Shown: positions 17,954 to 27,947 of the stretch, piece by piece
How positions within the stretch are numbered: position 1 is the first letter of the stretch
How the letters are laid out: each line of letters starts with the position of its first letter
The notes under the pieces: generated by a model
Seen by the model: only the letters and a program-made list of their open reading frames with translations
What the model was told of the DNA's origin: nothing
The model's database searches: none
Assembly: GCF_012027495.1 (NCBI RefSeq)
Contig: NZ_SNUK01000003.1
Span: 124,001 to 188,000, forward strand
Direction of reading: 5' to 3'
DNA length: 64,000 bases
Source: Thermococcus sp. JdF3
Lineage (GTDB): Archaea > Methanobacteriota_B > Thermococci > Thermococcales > Thermococcaceae
Program-made: the position numbers and the translations under genes

Positions 17954-17986
17954 TTCAACCTGAAAATCTTTCGAGGTGATTCTGAA

Positions 17987-19888
17987 ATGGAGGCGAAAGG
18001 TGGCTACTGGGGCAAGATTCTGAGGGTCAATCTGACCACGGGTGAGGTCAGGGTCGAGTCCCTCCCCGAGGAGTTCCCGAGGAAGTACCTCGGCGGCGTT
18101 GGCTTCGGAACCAGGCTCCTCTACGACGAGGTTCCGGCAAAAGCTGACCCTCTCGGCCCGGAGAACAAGATGATAATAACCCCCGGTCTTTTCGTCGGAA
18201 CCGGTATCGGAACCGGTTCCAAGACGGCCTTCAACTTCAAGAGCCCGCTCACCGGTGCCTACGGCCGCTCAATGGCCGGAGCCAAGATGGGTGAGGAGCT
18301 CAAGAAGGCAGGCTACGATGTCCTCATCATCGAGGGGCAGAGCGAGGAGCCCGTTCTCCTCGTCATAGAGGACGACGAGGTGAAGCTCGTCCCGGCGAAG
18401 GAGTACTGGGGCCTCACGACCGGCGAGGCCAGGAAGAAGGCCAGAGAGGAGTACCCCGGATTTTCCACGGCCTTTATCGGCCCGGCCGGCGAGAACCTCA
18501 GCAGGATAGCCACGATAGAGACCGACGACAGGCAGGCCGGTAGAGGCGGCCCCGGTGCCGTTCTCGGAAGCAAGAAGCTCAAGGGAATCCTCGTCAAGGG
18601 TACCAAGAAGATACCGATAGCCCAGCCCGAGAAGCTCCGCGAGCTCATCAAGGAGTGGGCGATGGTCTTTAAGGACCACCCGGCCACGAAGGCCGACATG
18701 GACTACGGAAGCGGCGAGTTCCTCGACTGGATGAACCGCGAGCGCGGCACCTTCCCGGTCAGGAACTGGCAGATGGGCTTCTTCAAGAAGGCCTACGAGA
18801 AGGCCAAGGAGGAGGGCAGGGAGCACATTGGAATCGATCCGTACTTCTGGGCACCGAAGTACCGCGCCGGCAGGAGGCCGTGCCCGCTCTGTAACAAGCC
18901 ATGCAGCCAGTACATCAAGGTCGAGAGCGAGAAGTGGGGCACCTTCATGACCGACGGTCCCGAGTACGAGACCCTCTACTCCTTCGGCGGCGTCCTCGAG
19001 CTCGACGACTTCGAGACCGTTGCCTACCTCAACTATCTCGCGGACGAGCTCGGCCTCGACACCATCTCCGCCGGTGTCACCATCGCCTGGGCCATGGAGG
19101 CCTACGAGAGGGGCCTTCTCAGCAAGGAGGAAGCTGACGGCCTCGAGCTGACCTTCGGAAACGGCGAGGCCGCCGTCGAGGCCCTCAGGAAGATGGCCCA
19201 CCGCGAAGGCAACCTCGGAAAGCTCCTCGCCGACGGTGTCAAGAGGGCCAGCGAGAGGCTCGGAAAGGGCAGCGAGAAGTTCGCCATGCACGTCAAGGGC
19301 ATGGAGCCGCCTGCCTACGACGTCCGCGGTATAAAGGGAATGGCGCTCGCCTTTGCCGTGAACGTCCGCGGTGCCGACCACCTCACCAGCGGCGCCTACG
19401 GAACCGAGCTCGTTGGCAGGTGGTGGAAGTTCGACGGCGTGGACAGGACCAAGGGCGAGAACAAGGGCTTCGAGATTGCCTTCCACGAGAACCTCATGGC
19501 GGTCTACGACGCCACCGGCGTCTGTAAGTTCTCCAGGCACATGTACTTCCTCGAGGGCTTCCCGCCGCTCGTTGAGGCTCTCACCGGCATGAACATCGGC
19601 GAGGCCGAGCTGATGGTCATCGGCGAGAGGATAATGAACATCGCCAGGGCCTTCAACGTCCGCGAGGGCTTCAGCAGGAAGGACGACACGCTTCCGTACA
19701 GGATCATGTGGGAGCCGATTCCGGAGGGGGTCAGCAAGGGTATGCACGTACCGCCGTGGGAGCTCGACAGGATGCTCGACGAGTACTACCAGGCCCGCGG
19801 CTGGAGCAGGGACGGAATCCCGACCAAGGCCAAGCTCATGGCCCTCGACCTCCCGGACATCGCGGAGGACATCGGGGCGGGAGTTTGA
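17987..19888 (+). CDS. Tungsten aldehyde ferredoxin oxidoreductase family enzyme
   Basis: 633 residues. N-terminal GGYWGKILRVNLTTGEV and the KTAFNFKSPLTGAYGRS segment are the pterin-binding domain; RPCPLCNKPC (near 305) plus the Cys in GVCKFSRHMYF form the [4Fe-4S] site; RGADHLTSG is the metal-site His loop; DDRQAGRGGPGAVLGSK matches domain 1. It oxidises an aldehyde with ferredoxin as acceptor at a bis-tungstopterin centre. The sequence does not let me tell AOR from the FOR/WOR4/WOR5 paralogues; it is clearly not the divergent GAPOR. Codon use is strongly biased, suggesting high expression. It appears monocistronic. Confidence 0.92.
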   Translation: MEAKGGYWGKILRVNLTTGEVRVESLPEEFPRKYLGGVGFGTRLLYDEVPAKADPLGPENKMIITPGLFVGTGIGTGSKTAFNFKSPLTGAYGRSMAGAKMGEELKKAGYDVLIIEGQSEEPVLLVIEDDEVKLVPAKEYWGLTTGEARKKAREEYPGFSTAFIGPAGENLSRIATIETDDRQAGRGGPGAVLGSKKLKGILVKGTKKIPIAQPEKLRELIKEWAMVFKDHPATKADMDYGSGEFLDWMNRERGTFPVRNWQMGFFKKAYEKAKEEGREHIGIDPYFWAPKYRAGRRPCPLCNKPCSQYIKVESEKWGTFMTDGPEYETLYSFGGVLELDDFETVAYLNYLADELGLDTISAGVTIAWAMEAYERGLLSKEEADGLELTFGNGEAAVEALRKMAHREGNLGKLLADGVKRASERLGKGSEKFAMHVKGMEPPAYDVRGIKGMALAFAVNVRGADHLTSGAYGTELVGRWWKFDGVDRTKGENKGFEIAFHENLMAVYDATGVCKFSRHMYFLEGFPPLVEALTGMNIGEAELMVIGERIMNIARAFNVREGFSRKDDTLPYRIMWEPIPEGVSKGMHVPPWELDRMLDEYYQARGWSRDGIPTKAKLMALDLPDIAEDIGAGV

Positions 19889-19965
19889 GTTCTTGCCCTT
19901 TTCTTTTGCCTCTTCCCAGGAGTTAAATATAAGAACCGCCGGGGGTATTTTCTTCGGTGTGAGTC

Positions 19966-20091
19966 ATGGAGAGGAAGCTCACGGATTTTATCAACTCATC
20001 AGCTCAAGAAAACAAGGTTCTAATCTGTGAGGAGCGTGAGAGAGTAACGAGGGCTGATGAAAGACCTGCTGAGGGAAAGGAGGGGGGTTAG
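19966..20091 (+). CDS. Possible small protein, 41 aa
   Basis: A TATA-like GTTAAATATAAG at 19923-19934 is followed by GGTGTGAG and an ATG opening 41 charged codons (MERKLTDFINSS...). The stop TAG is 4 bases before the GTG start of the membrane-protein gene, and GGAGGGGGGTTAGC inside its end serves as that gene's ribosome binding site, so it is probably the first cistron of a two-gene unit. No similarity is recognised; it could also be the remnant of a longer gene. Confidence 0.4.
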   Translation: MERKLTDFINSSAQENKVLICEERERVTRADERPAEGKEGG

Positions 20092-20094
20092 CGT

Positions 20095-20955
20095 GTGATC
20101 CTCGATACATTTTCGTTTACTCCCCTTGAGGTCTCTATAGCAGTTGTAGCTTTTAGTGCAATTCTCTACTATTTTGGCAGGATAATAGCCGACACGCACG
20201 TTGAACAAGCTGATAAATCTGTTCTTTACGTTGCAGGATTTATCTTCGTTGTGTTCTTTATCTTAGTTCCCGGTGGGACTGTGTACTATATCAAAGATTA
20301 CCTTGTGTGGATACCTAAACTTGCACTAGTGCTTCTTCAGATTGTGATGTTCTCAATGCTTTCTTGGGCAGTAAAAACTTACGAATATTTTCTTAAGCAC
20401 GGTCTTTTGGATGTGTTCCAAAAGAAATACAGAGAGAAACTAGAGGAAATCAAAAAAGATAATACCCTTTTGGGAAACATTATTGCGGTTTACGATATAG
20501 TGAAAAATAACAAAGATCCTGTTTCAACATTCTCAAGTATATTGGAGGCTAATAGAAAAATCTCCAGCAATTACCTCTTTTTAATGTTAGTATCAACAAT
20601 TTCCATTTTTTCACTATATAGAGCAATCTCAGAGAACTCTCTGATCTTTATTACAGTTACATTAGTACTTGGGTTCTTTCTCTTCACAATGATGGCACTT
20701 GTTTATGGGTTTAGTACTGCATATTATCCTCCTGCAATCATTCACCTAAAAAATGGACAGATTCTCCAAGGCAAACTTCTAAAATTTGGGGATTTTGTAT
20801 ATCTGCTTGATCAAGAGCAGAAAGTTAAAATTTTCATAAATAAGCAGGAGATTATGTATTTAGAGGAAAGCTTATTCAAAAATCAATTCCCAATTTCTCA
20901 ATCCAAAGACCAAGTTCGAATGGGAACTCTAGAAGAACACAATGAAAAAGTATAA
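20095..20955 (+). CDS. AT-rich membrane protein of unknown function
   Basis: 286 residues from a GTG with GGAGGGGG upstream. Five to six hydrophobic segments lie in two groups (about 10-30, 42-65, 70-95 and 160-205), separated by a charged cytoplasmic helix (KKYREKLEEIKKDN). The last 80 residues hold a beta-rich patch (IHLKNGQILQGKLLKFGDFVYLL) like a small SH3/Sm barrel. Base and codon use (many AAA, ATT, TTT) differ sharply from the GC-rich AOR gene just before it, which suggests recent transfer. It lies between AOR and the tRNA-Ser gene, a usual integration zone. Family not recognised. Confidence 0.75.
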   Translation: MILDTFSFTPLEVSIAVVAFSAILYYFGRIIADTHVEQADKSVLYVAGFIFVVFFILVPGGTVYYIKDYLVWIPKLALVLLQIVMFSMLSWAVKTYEYFLKHGLLDVFQKKYREKLEEIKKDNTLLGNIIAVYDIVKNNKDPVSTFSSILEANRKISSNYLFLMLVSTISIFSLYRAISENSLIFITVTLVLGFFLFTMMALVYGFSTAYYPPAIIHLKNGQILQGKLLKFGDFVYLLDQEQKVKIFINKQEIMYLEESLFKNQFPISQSKDQVRMGTLEEHNEKV

Positions 20956-20979
20956 GTACCATTTGTTTGTAAAGACACA

Positions 20980-21156
20980 ATGTTATGTGTGGAGGTTGGG
21001 ACGCTCTTGGCCCTAGCAGCTTCAGTAAATCTAGCGACTACAGTACTGCTAATACAGCTTGTAAAGGAGGTGATTGAGGTGGCCGTATGGCTATCTACCT
21101 CACTACAGTGGAACAAGGGCGGAGCGGCGGTCCCCCTCTGGGCTCGGAGGTACTAG
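20980..21156 (+). CDS. Possible leaderless small membrane protein, 58 aa
   Basis: GAAAAAGTATAAGTA at about 20945-20957 would start transcription close to the ATG at 20980, giving a leaderless message. The 58 codons encode a hydrophobic helix of about 25 residues (VGTLLALAAS...VLLIQLV) followed by an amphipathic and basic tail ending ARRY. The last 40 bases overlap the 5' arm of the folded RNA-like segment at 21117-21238, so one of the two features may be wrong. Confidence 0.4.
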   Translation: MLCVEVGTLLALAASVNLATTVLLIQLVKEVIEVAVWLSTSLQWNKGGAAVPLWARRY

Positions 21157-21238
21157 GGGATCGTTATACAGGGCCAAGAGTGTCTTACCCTCGCTTCCCA
21201 GAGGGTGTGGGGGTTCGACTCCCCCACCTCCGCCCACA
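21117..21238 (+). ncRNA. tRNA-like folded segment of unknown identity
   Basis: Three perfect helices nest: GGGCGGAG (21117-21124) with CTCCGCCC (21228-21235); CCCTCTGGG (21134-21142) with CCCAGAGGG (21197-21205); and GTGGGGG (21207-21213) with CCCCCAC (21221-21227) closing a canonical T-loop TTCGACT. The outline resembles a tRNA or tRNA-like domain with an acceptor stem, a 9-base stub in place of a D-arm, an anticodon-type stem with a 54-base loop, and a T-arm. It is not a normal tRNA: the T-stem is 7 bp, there is no D-arm and no clear anticodon. It may be a degenerate tRNA, an integration remnant or a novel small RNA. Confidence 0.35.
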
Positions 21239-21441
21239 GGAGCCCAATACCAAGAAAACCAGATGAAGTTTTAAGTTCCATGAATATGTTAATAGGTTTC
21301 ATTCTCATTCTAGCATTCTTTGAACGTCTTGAGAACTGTAAAACACGTTAGAACCTCCAATTAATACCAAATCTCTACGAAAATCAGCGTTTTAGACGTG
21401 TAAACACAATTCCGTCAATGCTTTGCGCAGGCAAAGTTTGG

Positions 21442-21528
21442 TGGCGCCGGGGCAGGGATTTGAACCCTGGTGGGCAAACGCCCACGGACTCTCCAGGCCC
21501 GCGCCTTCCCAGGCTAGGCTACCCCGGC
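21442..21528 (-). tRNA. tRNA-Ser (GGA anticodon)
   Basis: On the minus strand GCCGGGG pairs with CCCCGGC as acceptor stem; TA at 8-9, a D-arm GCCT...AGGC, anticodon arm CGGGC-CTGGAGA-GTCCG with anticodon GGA, a long variable arm typical of class II tRNA (TGGGCGTTTGCCCA), T-arm with loop TTCAAAT, discriminator G73 and encoded CCA. It lies 16 bases downstream of rps10 and is probably transcribed with the EF-1A/S10 unit. Confidence 0.95.
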
Positions 21529-21544
21529 GCATAAAGGAGAGGAA

Positions 21545-21853
21545 TCAGGAGATGAGCTCGATCTCGATGGTGACGTCCTCGGGGACGCGGATGCGCATGA
21601 TCTGGCGCATGGCCCTTTCGTCGGCCTCAATGTCAACGAGCCTCTTGTGAACGCGGAGCTCGAACCTGTCAAATGTGGCGGTGCCCTCTCCGTCCGGGCT
21701 CTTCCTGGTGGTGATCCTTATTCTCTTGGTCGGAAGCGGGATGGGCCCGCTCATCCTGACACCGGTCCTCTCGGCGATCTGCTTGATCTGGTCGGTGACC
21801 TCGTTGAGGGCCTTAATGTCCGTGCTCGCAAGCTTAATCCTTGCCTTCTGCAT
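21545..21853 (-). CDS. rps10: 30S ribosomal protein S10
   Basis: 102 residues, [19 protein letters not shown]..., the archaeal uS10 with its usual length and conserved loop [20 protein letters not shown]. uS10 sits in the 30S head. It follows the EF-1A gene by 52 bases on the same strand, a conserved archaeal order, with GGAGGGAC as ribosome binding site. Confidence 0.97.
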   Translation of the reverse strand: MQKARIKLASTDIKALNEVTDQIKQIAERTGVRMSGPIPLPTKRIRITTRKSPDGEGTATFDRFELRVHKRLVDIEADERAMRQIMRIRVPEDVTIEIELIS

Positions 21854-21905
21854 TTCCGTCCCTCCTAAGGCTTAAGGAAGTAAAGGAAAGGCCAGAGAAG
21901 GCCCT

Positions 21906-23192
21906 TCACTCGGCCTTCTGAACGGAGATGACCATACCGGCAGCGACGGTCTGGCCCATGTCACGGATGGCGAACCTGCCCATCTGCGGGATCTCCTTGA
22001 CCGGCTCGATGACCATCGGCTTGGTCGGCCTGAGGACGACGATGGCGGAGTCACCGGTCTTGATGAACTGCGGGTTCTCCTCGACGATGTTACCGGTCCT
22101 CGGGTCGAGCTTGGCGAGGAGCTGCTCGAACCTGACGGCGACCTGGAGGGTGTGGGCGTGGAGGACCGGGGTGTAGCCGACGGTGATGGCGGTCGGGTGG
22201 TTGAGGACGATGATCTGGGCCTTGAAGGTGTCCTTCGGCCTGACGACGGTCGGCGGGTTGTTGCTGTGTCCGGCAACGTCACCGCGCTTTATGTCGTTCT
22301 TACCAACGCCACGGACGTTGAATCCGATGTTGTCACCCGGAAGGGCCTCCTGCATGGACTCGTGGTGCATCTCGATGCTCTTGACCTCACCCTGGATGGC
22401 CTTGTGGAAGATGGTGCTGGCCGGCTCGAAGATGACGACGTCACCGACCTTGAGGACACCGGTCTCGACACGGCCGACCGGGACGGTACCGACACCCTTA
22501 ATGGAGTAGACGTCCTGGATCGGGATGCGGAGCGGCTTGTCGGTCGGCTTCGGCGGCTCCGGTATCTGGTCGAGGGCCTCGAAGAGGGTCGGGCCGTTGT
22601 ACCAGGGCATCTTGTCGCTCTTCTTAACGATGTTGTCGCCCTCCCAGGCGCTGGTCGGGATGACCTGGACGTTCTTGTAGCCGAGCATCATGAGGAGCTT
22701 CTTAACCTGCTCGGCGACCTGCTTGAACTTCTTCTCGTCGTAGTTGACCATGTCCATCTTGTTGAGGGAGACGATGATGTGGTTGATACCGAGGGTCTTG
22801 GCGAGGAAGGCGTGCTCCTTGGTCTGCGGCATGACACCGTCGGTGACGGCGACGACGAGAACGGCGGCGTCAGCCTGGCTGGCACCGGTGATCATGTTCT
22901 TAACGAAGTCCCTGTGGCCCGGAGCGTCGATGATGGTGATGTACCTGTGCGGGGTCTCGAACTTGGTGTGGGCGACGTCGATGGTGATACCCCTCTCGCG
23001 CTCCTCCTTGAGCCTGTCCATGACCCAGGCGAACTTGAAGGACTTACCCTTCTCACCCATCTGCTCGAACTTCTGGATGATGTTCTCCGGAATGTTCTGG
23101 CTGTCGAACAGGAGCCTTCCAACGGTGGTGCTCTTACCGTGGTCGACGTGTCCGATAAAGACAATGTTAATGTGCGGCTTCTCCTTAGCCAT
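21906..23192 (-). CDS. tuf: Translation elongation factor EF-1 alpha
   Basis: 428 residues starting [22 protein letters not shown]; the ATG 6 bases further upstream lies too near GGAGGTG. G1 GHVDHGKS, G3 DAPGH and G4 NKMD GTPase motifs are intact, followed by the two beta-barrel domains. It delivers aminoacyl-tRNA to the ribosome. Codon use is very biased, as expected for a highly expressed gene. First gene of the tuf-rps10-tRNA-Ser unit. Confidence 0.98.
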   Translation of the reverse strand: MAKEKPHINIVFIGHVDHGKSTTVGRLLFDSQNIPENIIQKFEQMGEKGKSFKFAWVMDRLKEERERGITIDVAHTKFETPHRYITIIDAPGHRDFVKNMITGASQADAAVLVVAVTDGVMPQTKEHAFLAKTLGINHIIVSLNKMDMVNYDEKKFKQVAEQVKKLLMMLGYKNVQVIPTSAWEGDNIVKKSDKMPWYNGPTLFEALDQIPEPPKPTDKPLRIPIQDVYSIKGVGTVPVGRVETGVLKVGDVVIFEPASTIFHKAIQGEVKSIEMHHESMQEALPGDNIGFNVRGVGKNDIKRGDVAGHSNNPPTVVRPKDTFKAQIIVLNHPTAITVGYTPVLHAHTLQVAVRFEQLLAKLDPRTGNIVEENPQFIKTGDSAIVVLRPTKPMVIEPVKEIPQMGRFAIRDMGQTVAAGMVISVQKAE

Positions 23193-23239
23193 TTCCATAC
23201 ACCTCCAAACTTTGGTCTAGTCCGATTGACTAGGATGGC

Positions 23240-23256
23240 TTTTTAAATCTTTCGAA
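23240..23256 (-). promoter_or_regulatory. Promoter of the EF-1 alpha unit
   Basis: On the minus strand TCGAAAGATTTAAAAAGCC forms a strong BRE/TATA about 50 bases ahead of the ATG. The remaining part of the gap back to 23640 holds no supported gene; a second TTTAAAAACTTAAC string near 23334-23347 is TATA-like but heads nothing I can name. Confidence 0.6.
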
Positions 23257-23640
23257 CCTCGGCCCCCTCGGGCGGGAAACCCGCCGTTTATCGGGGAGGC
23301 CTCACGAGTTCCGGAGTGAACTTGAGGGATGAGTTTAAAAACTTAACTAATCGCCGTTGGGCAGGAATCTGTCAATTTTCAGGACAGGCCCTCAAAATCC
23401 GCCGGATCCCGCACGGGACACCCTTCTTCCCCCAGACTTTCAATCCCTTCAACCCATTGAGACGACCCCTACACGAATAGAAAGATAGCCCCAAACGCTA
23501 CATCTACTCTGTCCACCCGTGAGTATGATACCTGTGTTTCAACTATTCGAGCGTCCAGAGGGGACTTCGTACCTCGGGATTTGGAAGACAGAAAAAGACC
23601 GCAGAAACGGGAAGAGAAAGGTTCAGAGGGCTGAAAGCCC
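23257..23640. other. Intergenic stretch without supported genes
   Basis: About 380 bases between the EF-1 alpha promoter and the EF-2 stop. The only open frames here extend antisense from the elongation-factor genes and have no ribosome binding sites. I see no repeat or stable RNA. Confidence 0.5.
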
Positions 23641-25839
23641 TCACTGCTGCGGGCAGACGTCCTGCTCCCTCGGCGGGTTCGGGTCGAGACCCTTCCTCTG
23701 CCTGATCTGCCTGATGATGTTGGTGGCCAGCTCTCCCGGAACCCTCTTGAAGCCGGCGTGCTCGGTGCTCCAGAGGGCCCTTCCGCTGGTGGCGCCACGG
23801 ATGGCTCCGGCGAATCCGAACATCTCGGCGACCGGGGCCTCCGAGATGATGATCATGACCTCGCCCTCCTGCCTCATGTCGATGAGCTGGCCGCGCCTCT
23901 GGTTGATCTCCCTGCTGACGGCACCCATGTACTCGTAGGGCACGTTGATGATGACCTTCTGGTACGGCTCGTAGAGGATCGGCTGGGCCTTCATCATGGC
24001 GCACTGGATGGCACTCCTGATGGCCGGGTAGATCTGGGCAGGACCGCGGTGGACGTTGTCCTCGTGGATCTTGGCGTCGTGGAGCCTGACCATGACCTTC
24101 ATGACCGGCTCCTTGGCGAGCGGACCCTCGTCCATGGCCTGGTGGAATCCGTCGACGAGGAGGTCCATGACCTCGTTGAGGTACTGGATACCCTTGGTGT
24201 TGTCGAGGAATATGTTGCCGTGGTATATGTCAACTATGCCCTTGGCGACCTCGTAGTCCATGCCGAGCTCGGCGAGCTTCTTGGCGACGGCCTTCGGGTC
24301 CTTCGGCCTGCCCTCGGGGATGAGTCCCTCGTGGATGGCCTCGTATATCTCGTCCGGAAGCGGCTCCACGGTGATGTAGAACCTGTTGTGCTTGTTCGGG
24401 GACTTTCCTTCGACTATCGGGCTGATCTTGCTGACGCTCTCGCGGTAAACGACGATCGGCGGGCTGACATCGACGTCGAGCTTCCAGTCCTCCTTGAGCT
24501 TGACGAGCTTGACCTCGAGGTGGAGCTCACCCATACCGCTGAGGAGGTGCTGGCCGGTCTCCTCGTCGATCTTGACGTGGAGGGTCGGGTCCTCCTTGGC
24601 GAGCTGGCGGAGGGCCTCGATGAGCTTCGGAAGGTCCTTAACGTTCTTGGCCTCGATGGCGACGGTAACGACCGGCTCGCTGGCGTAGTGGAGGGCCTCG
24701 AACGGCTCGATCTGCTCCTGGGAGACGGTCTCACCGGCCATGGCGTCGCGCAGTCCGGTGACGGCGACGATGTTACCGGCCGGAACAGCCTCCATGTTGA
24801 CCCTCTCGGGACCCATGTAGATACCGACCTGCTGGATCCTGGCCTTCCTCTTGGCGTTGATGAGGTAGACCTCCTGACCGGTCTTAACCGTACCGCTCCA
24901 GACACGGCCGGTTGAAACCTCACCGGCGTGCTTGTCGAGGATGATCTTGGTGACGACCATGACCATCTTGCCCTTCGGGTCGCAGTTCATCATGGCCTGG
25001 CCGACCTCGCTCTCGACGTCGCCCCTCCAGAGGTGCGGGATCCTGTACTTCTGGGCCTCGAGCGGGTTCGGCAGGTGCTTGACGACCATATCGAGGACGA
25101 CGACGTGGAGCGGAGCCTTCTGCCTGAGGGTCTTGAGGTCGCCGCTGTTGGTGAGCTCGACGATGTCCTTGAAGGAAACGCCGGTCTTCTTCATGTAGGG
25201 AACGCTGAGGGCCCAGTTGTAGTAGGCACTTCCGAAGGCAACGCTACCGTCCTCGACCTTGACGAACCACTGGTTCTTGAACTCGTCCGGGGCGTACTTC
25301 TTGATGAGCCTGTTGACGTCGGTGATGATCTTGGCGAACCTCTGGAGGATGTCGTTCGGGCCGAGCTTGAGCTCCTTGATGAGACGGTCAACCTTGTTGA
25401 TGAAGAGAACCGGCTTGACGTACTCCCTCAGGGCCTGCCTGAGAACGGTCTCGGTCTGCGGCATAACACCCTCGACGGCATCAACGACGATGATGGCACC
25501 GTCGATGGCACGCATGGCCCTGGTAACGTCACCACCGAAGTCAACGTGACCCGGGGTGTCGATGAGGTTGATGAGGTAGTCCTGACCCTCGTAGTTGTGA
25601 ACCATCGACACGTTGGCCGCGTTGATGGTGATTCCTCTCGCCTGCTCCTGCTCGTCGAAGTCAAGGACGAGCTGCTTTCCGGCGAGCTCCTCGCTTATCA
25701 TCCCAGCACCGGCAAGCAGGTTGTCGCTCAGCGTCGTCTTACCGTGGTCAATATGAGCGGCAATACCCATGTTCCTGATCCTCTCGGGCTGGGTCATGAG
25801 TTCTTTAATCTTCGCAACCATCTCTTCCCTTCTTCCCAT
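23641..25839 (-). CDS. fusA: Translation elongation factor EF-2
   Basis: 732 residues. GTPase motifs [14 protein letters not shown] and NKVD are intact; domain IV contains the diphthamide loop with [11 protein letters not shown]-type sequence ([16 protein letters not shown]), so His is available for diphthamide. It catalyses translocation. GGTGGTGTAA precedes the ATG, and a GCTTTATAACC TATA box lies near 25892-25903. It forms its own transcription unit upstream of the tuf unit. Confidence 0.98.
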   Translation of the reverse strand: MGRREEMVAKIKELMTQPERIRNMGIAAHIDHGKTTLSDNLLAGAGMISEELAGKQLVLDFDEQEQARGITINAANVSMVHNYEGQDYLINLIDTPGHVDFGGDVTRAMRAIDGAIIVVDAVEGVMPQTETVLRQALREYVKPVLFINKVDRLIKELKLGPNDILQRFAKIITDVNRLIKKYAPDEFKNQWFVKVEDGSVAFGSAYYNWALSVPYMKKTGVSFKDIVELTNSGDLKTLRQKAPLHVVVLDMVVKHLPNPLEAQKYRIPHLWRGDVESEVGQAMMNCDPKGKMVMVVTKIILDKHAGEVSTGRVWSGTVKTGQEVYLINAKRKARIQQVGIYMGPERVNMEAVPAGNIVAVTGLRDAMAGETVSQEQIEPFEALHYASEPVVTVAIEAKNVKDLPKLIEALRQLAKEDPTLHVKIDEETGQHLLSGMGELHLEVKLVKLKEDWKLDVDVSPPIVVYRESVSKISPIVEGKSPNKHNRFYITVEPLPDEIYEAIHEGLIPEGRPKDPKAVAKKLAELGMDYEVAKGIVDIYHGNIFLDNTKGIQYLNEVMDLLVDGFHQAMDEGPLAKEPVMKVMVRLHDAKIHEDNVHRGPAQIYPAIRSAIQCAMMKAQPILYEPYQKVIINVPYEYMGAVSREINQRRGQLIDMRQEGEVMIIISEAPVAEMFGFAGAIRGATSGRALWSTEHAGFKRVPGELATNIIRQIRQRKGLDPNPPREQDVCPQQ

Positions 25840-25975
25840 TTACACCACCTTCTAACCTGATGAGCTTGTTCACCACTCACTTAAAAGGTGCGGTTATAAA
25901 GCTTTTCCCGGTTGAGAAGCGGCAGCGCGGGAACGCGTTCAAACTACTTAAGGGTTTTGGAGGAAAAAATCACCC

Positions 25976-27052
25976 TCAATCAAAGAAGGCCCCCAGAAAC
26001 CTTTCAACCCGCTCCCTCACGTCGGCCCTCGCGTAAACGCCCCATCGCCAGTGGGTGTCCTTCAGCTCCACTAGCGAGCGGACGAGGGGCGAGACCTCGC
26101 TGAGGCGCTTCAGTTCCCTTTCGGCCTCCACGAAGGCGTTCTTCTCCCCGAACTTGGGTTTGGGGGGATAGTCAACGATGGCGAGGTGTCCGAACTCGGC
26201 CTCAAGCTCTCCCCGAAGTTCGGCAACAGCGTCCCCTCCAGGGTCGCTGGCACTGTAGAGAACACGCTTGTAGAGCCTTCTATCGTCTATCGCCCGAACA
26301 AGCTCCCGAACCTCTGCCCTTTCACTCGCCCTGAGCCGTGCTATCAAATCAACCTCGTCCATGGTGCGTATTTCCTCGGAGGGAATTCCTTCGAGCTCAA
26401 CGGCCGTTACGAGCATGGCACTCGCTATCTTTGAGACGTGGTGCTGGTAAACGGTGGGATACATCATACTCCTCGCCAGGAGCAGGTTCTGGGCAGCTAT
26501 TGCCCCCTTTTCCCCAACGATGAGCATGCCATCCTTCCACACCAGGTTCCTCACGAGCCTGTCGAGGTCAACCAGGCCGTAGGCTGCGCCGGTGTAGTAG
26601 GCGTCACGCACCAGGTAATCCATCCTGTCGGCGTCTATATCTCCGCTCACGAGGGGGTGCTTGAGGAACTTGAGGAACTCGCCGAGGGAATAGCGCTCCC
26701 TCACCGCGTCCCCGATTTCACCGTGCCTTATGAACCATTTCGTGTTCTCCTCGTGCCTCGGGTAGAGGGTCTCAAGCGTGTGGCTGAAGGGGTAGTGGCC
26801 GAGGTCGTGGAGCAAAGCCGCGTAAACGGCCCCATCATCAATCTCTGGATTATATCCGGCGATTTTCCTGGCGAGGTGGAAGGCTCCGAGGGAGTGCTCG
26901 AAGCGGGTGTGCCTGGCAGAAGGGTAGGCGAGAAAAGCCAGGCCGAGCTGGGTTATCCGCCTGAGGCGCTGAAACTCGGGGGTATCAACAAGCCTGACCG
27001 CGAAGTCGTCGAGCTCGATGTGGCCGTGTATGGGGTCGTGGACGAGCTTCAT
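25976..27052 (-). CDS. HD-domain phosphohydrolase (COG1078-type)
   Basis: 358 residues. HTRFEHSLG and LLHDLGHYPFSHTLE hold the H...HD metal ligands, and GDIDADRMDYLVRD supplies the distal Asp: the dGTPase/SAMHD1-like HD arrangement. Members of this group are dNTP triphosphohydrolases or related. Start at ATG 27052 after TTGGTG. It lies 27 bases after the end of mptA on the same strand and may be co-transcribed with it, though no pathway link is known. Confidence 0.9.
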   Translation of the reverse strand: MKLVHDPIHGHIELDDFAVRLVDTPEFQRLRRITQLGLAFLAYPSARHTRFEHSLGAFHLARKIAGYNPEIDDGAVYAALLHDLGHYPFSHTLETLYPRHEENTKWFIRHGEIGDAVRERYSLGEFLKFLKHPLVSGDIDADRMDYLVRDAYYTGAAYGLVDLDRLVRNLVWKDGMLIVGEKGAIAAQNLLLARSMMYPTVYQHHVSKIASAMLVTAVELEGIPSEEIRTMDEVDLIARLRASERAEVRELVRAIDDRRLYKRVLYSASDPGGDAVAELRGELEAEFGHLAIVDYPPKPKFGEKNAFVEAERELKRLSEVSPLVRSLVELKDTHWRWGVYARADVRERVERFLGAFFD

Positions 27053-27079
27053 TGTGGGCACCAAAAAGGTTGTGGAGAG

Positions 27080-27886
27080 TCAGCTCCACGTCTCGGCTAT
27101 GACGTCGTGCTTGTGGATGCTCTCGTTGCTGATGACCTTCACGTGGATCCTGCCCTTGAACCTCTCCTTCGCCTTGGCGAATATCTCACGCGCGACGTCC
27201 TCGACGAACTTCGGGTTGGCGAACATACCCTGCACGACCGCGTTCTCGTCCACCGTCTTCAGCAGGGTGTACGTCGGGTGGCTGAACGAGCTCTCAACCA
27301 CGTCGATCATGTCCTCCAGCGCTATCTCCTCATCGAAGGGGGTTCTAACCTCAAGCTCGCCTATCGCCCTCTGTATGTGGGTCTTCCCGTTGTTGTTGGC
27401 CATGGCGTGGGGGCAGGCGGTGTTTCCGATGACCTTGACGCGGAGAACCTTCTCAAAGGCCCCGTCGTAGTGCTTTATGACCCCGACCTCGACGTCGTAG
27501 GGCTCGTAGGTGATCTTTCCGCTGGCTGGGGTCTGCCTCGGGATTATGAGGTGCGTCCTTATCCAGACCTCGGCCCTCCTGTGGGGGTGTTTCCCTTCCA
27601 GACGGCTGATTATTGCCCTCCCAAGCTCCTCAAGGGAGGGATGGGCCTCCATGACCTCCTCCTCGACGGCCTCGCTCATGGCCTCGGTTATGCTCTCGAC
27701 CAGCCTGCTCATGTGGATTCCCTTCTTCTCCTCGGGGACGTCGATGGTTATCTCGAAGAGCGGGAGGAACGTGTAAACCTTCCCCTTCCAGTTTATCTTC
27801 GCAACGCTCCGCAGGTTGGTGATTCCGACGCGGTGAAGGCGCTCCTTTATTTTCGGGGTCTCCTCCTGGGTCTCAAATATCGGCAT
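27080..27886 (-). CDS. mptA: GTP cyclohydrolase IV (MptA/FolE2 family)
   Basis: 268 residues starting MPIFETQEE, with GGGTG 6 bases before the [11 protein letters not shown], the Cys region GNTACPHA, and [17 protein letters not shown] match the metal-dependent type IB GTP cyclohydrolase fold of MptA. The enzyme opens GTP to a 7,8-dihydroneopterin derivative. In Thermococcales the likely use is the 7-deazaguanine branch leading to archaeosine, and a queD homologue is present at 48614-49072, so both early enzymes of that path occur in the window. Confidence 0.93.
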   Translation of the reverse strand: MPIFETQEETPKIKERLHRVGITNLRSVAKINWKGKVYTFLPLFEITIDVPEEKKGIHMSRLVESITEAMSEAVEEEVMEAHPSLEELGRAIISRLEGKHPHRRAEVWIRTHLIIPRQTPASGKITYEPYDVEVGVIKHYDGAFEKVLRVKVIGNTACPHAMANNNGKTHIQRAIGELEVRTPFDEEIALEDMIDVVESSFSHPTYTLLKTVDENAVVQGMFANPKFVEDVAREIFAKAKERFKGRIHVKVISNESIHKHDVIAETWS

Positions 27887-27947
27887 TAGCATCACCCTCA
27901 CTTTTTAGTTAGGTGGTTCTAACCGCGGCCCCTTTTAAAGCTACCCG

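Noticed and set aside
17706-17986. TGR-type glycolytic operator upstream of the AOR gene
   Set aside because: No TATCAC-N5-GTGATA pair is present.
18269-19747. 492-residue minus-strand frame
   Set aside because: Antisense of the AOR gene; leucine/glycine/valine repeats of a mirrored biased gene, no ribosome binding site.
21117-21238. tmRNA or normal intron-containing tRNA
   Set aside because: No D-arm, 7-bp T-stem and no anticodon; archaea generally lack tmRNA/SmpB and there is no tag frame in the loop. Only a tRNA-like fold is claimed.
22152-23246. 364-residue plus-strand frame
   Set aside because: Antisense of EF-1 alpha; composition and lack of start signals mark it as a shadow.
26438-27889. 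483-residue plus-strand frame
   Set aside because: Antisense of the HD and mptA genes, no promoter or ribosome binding site.
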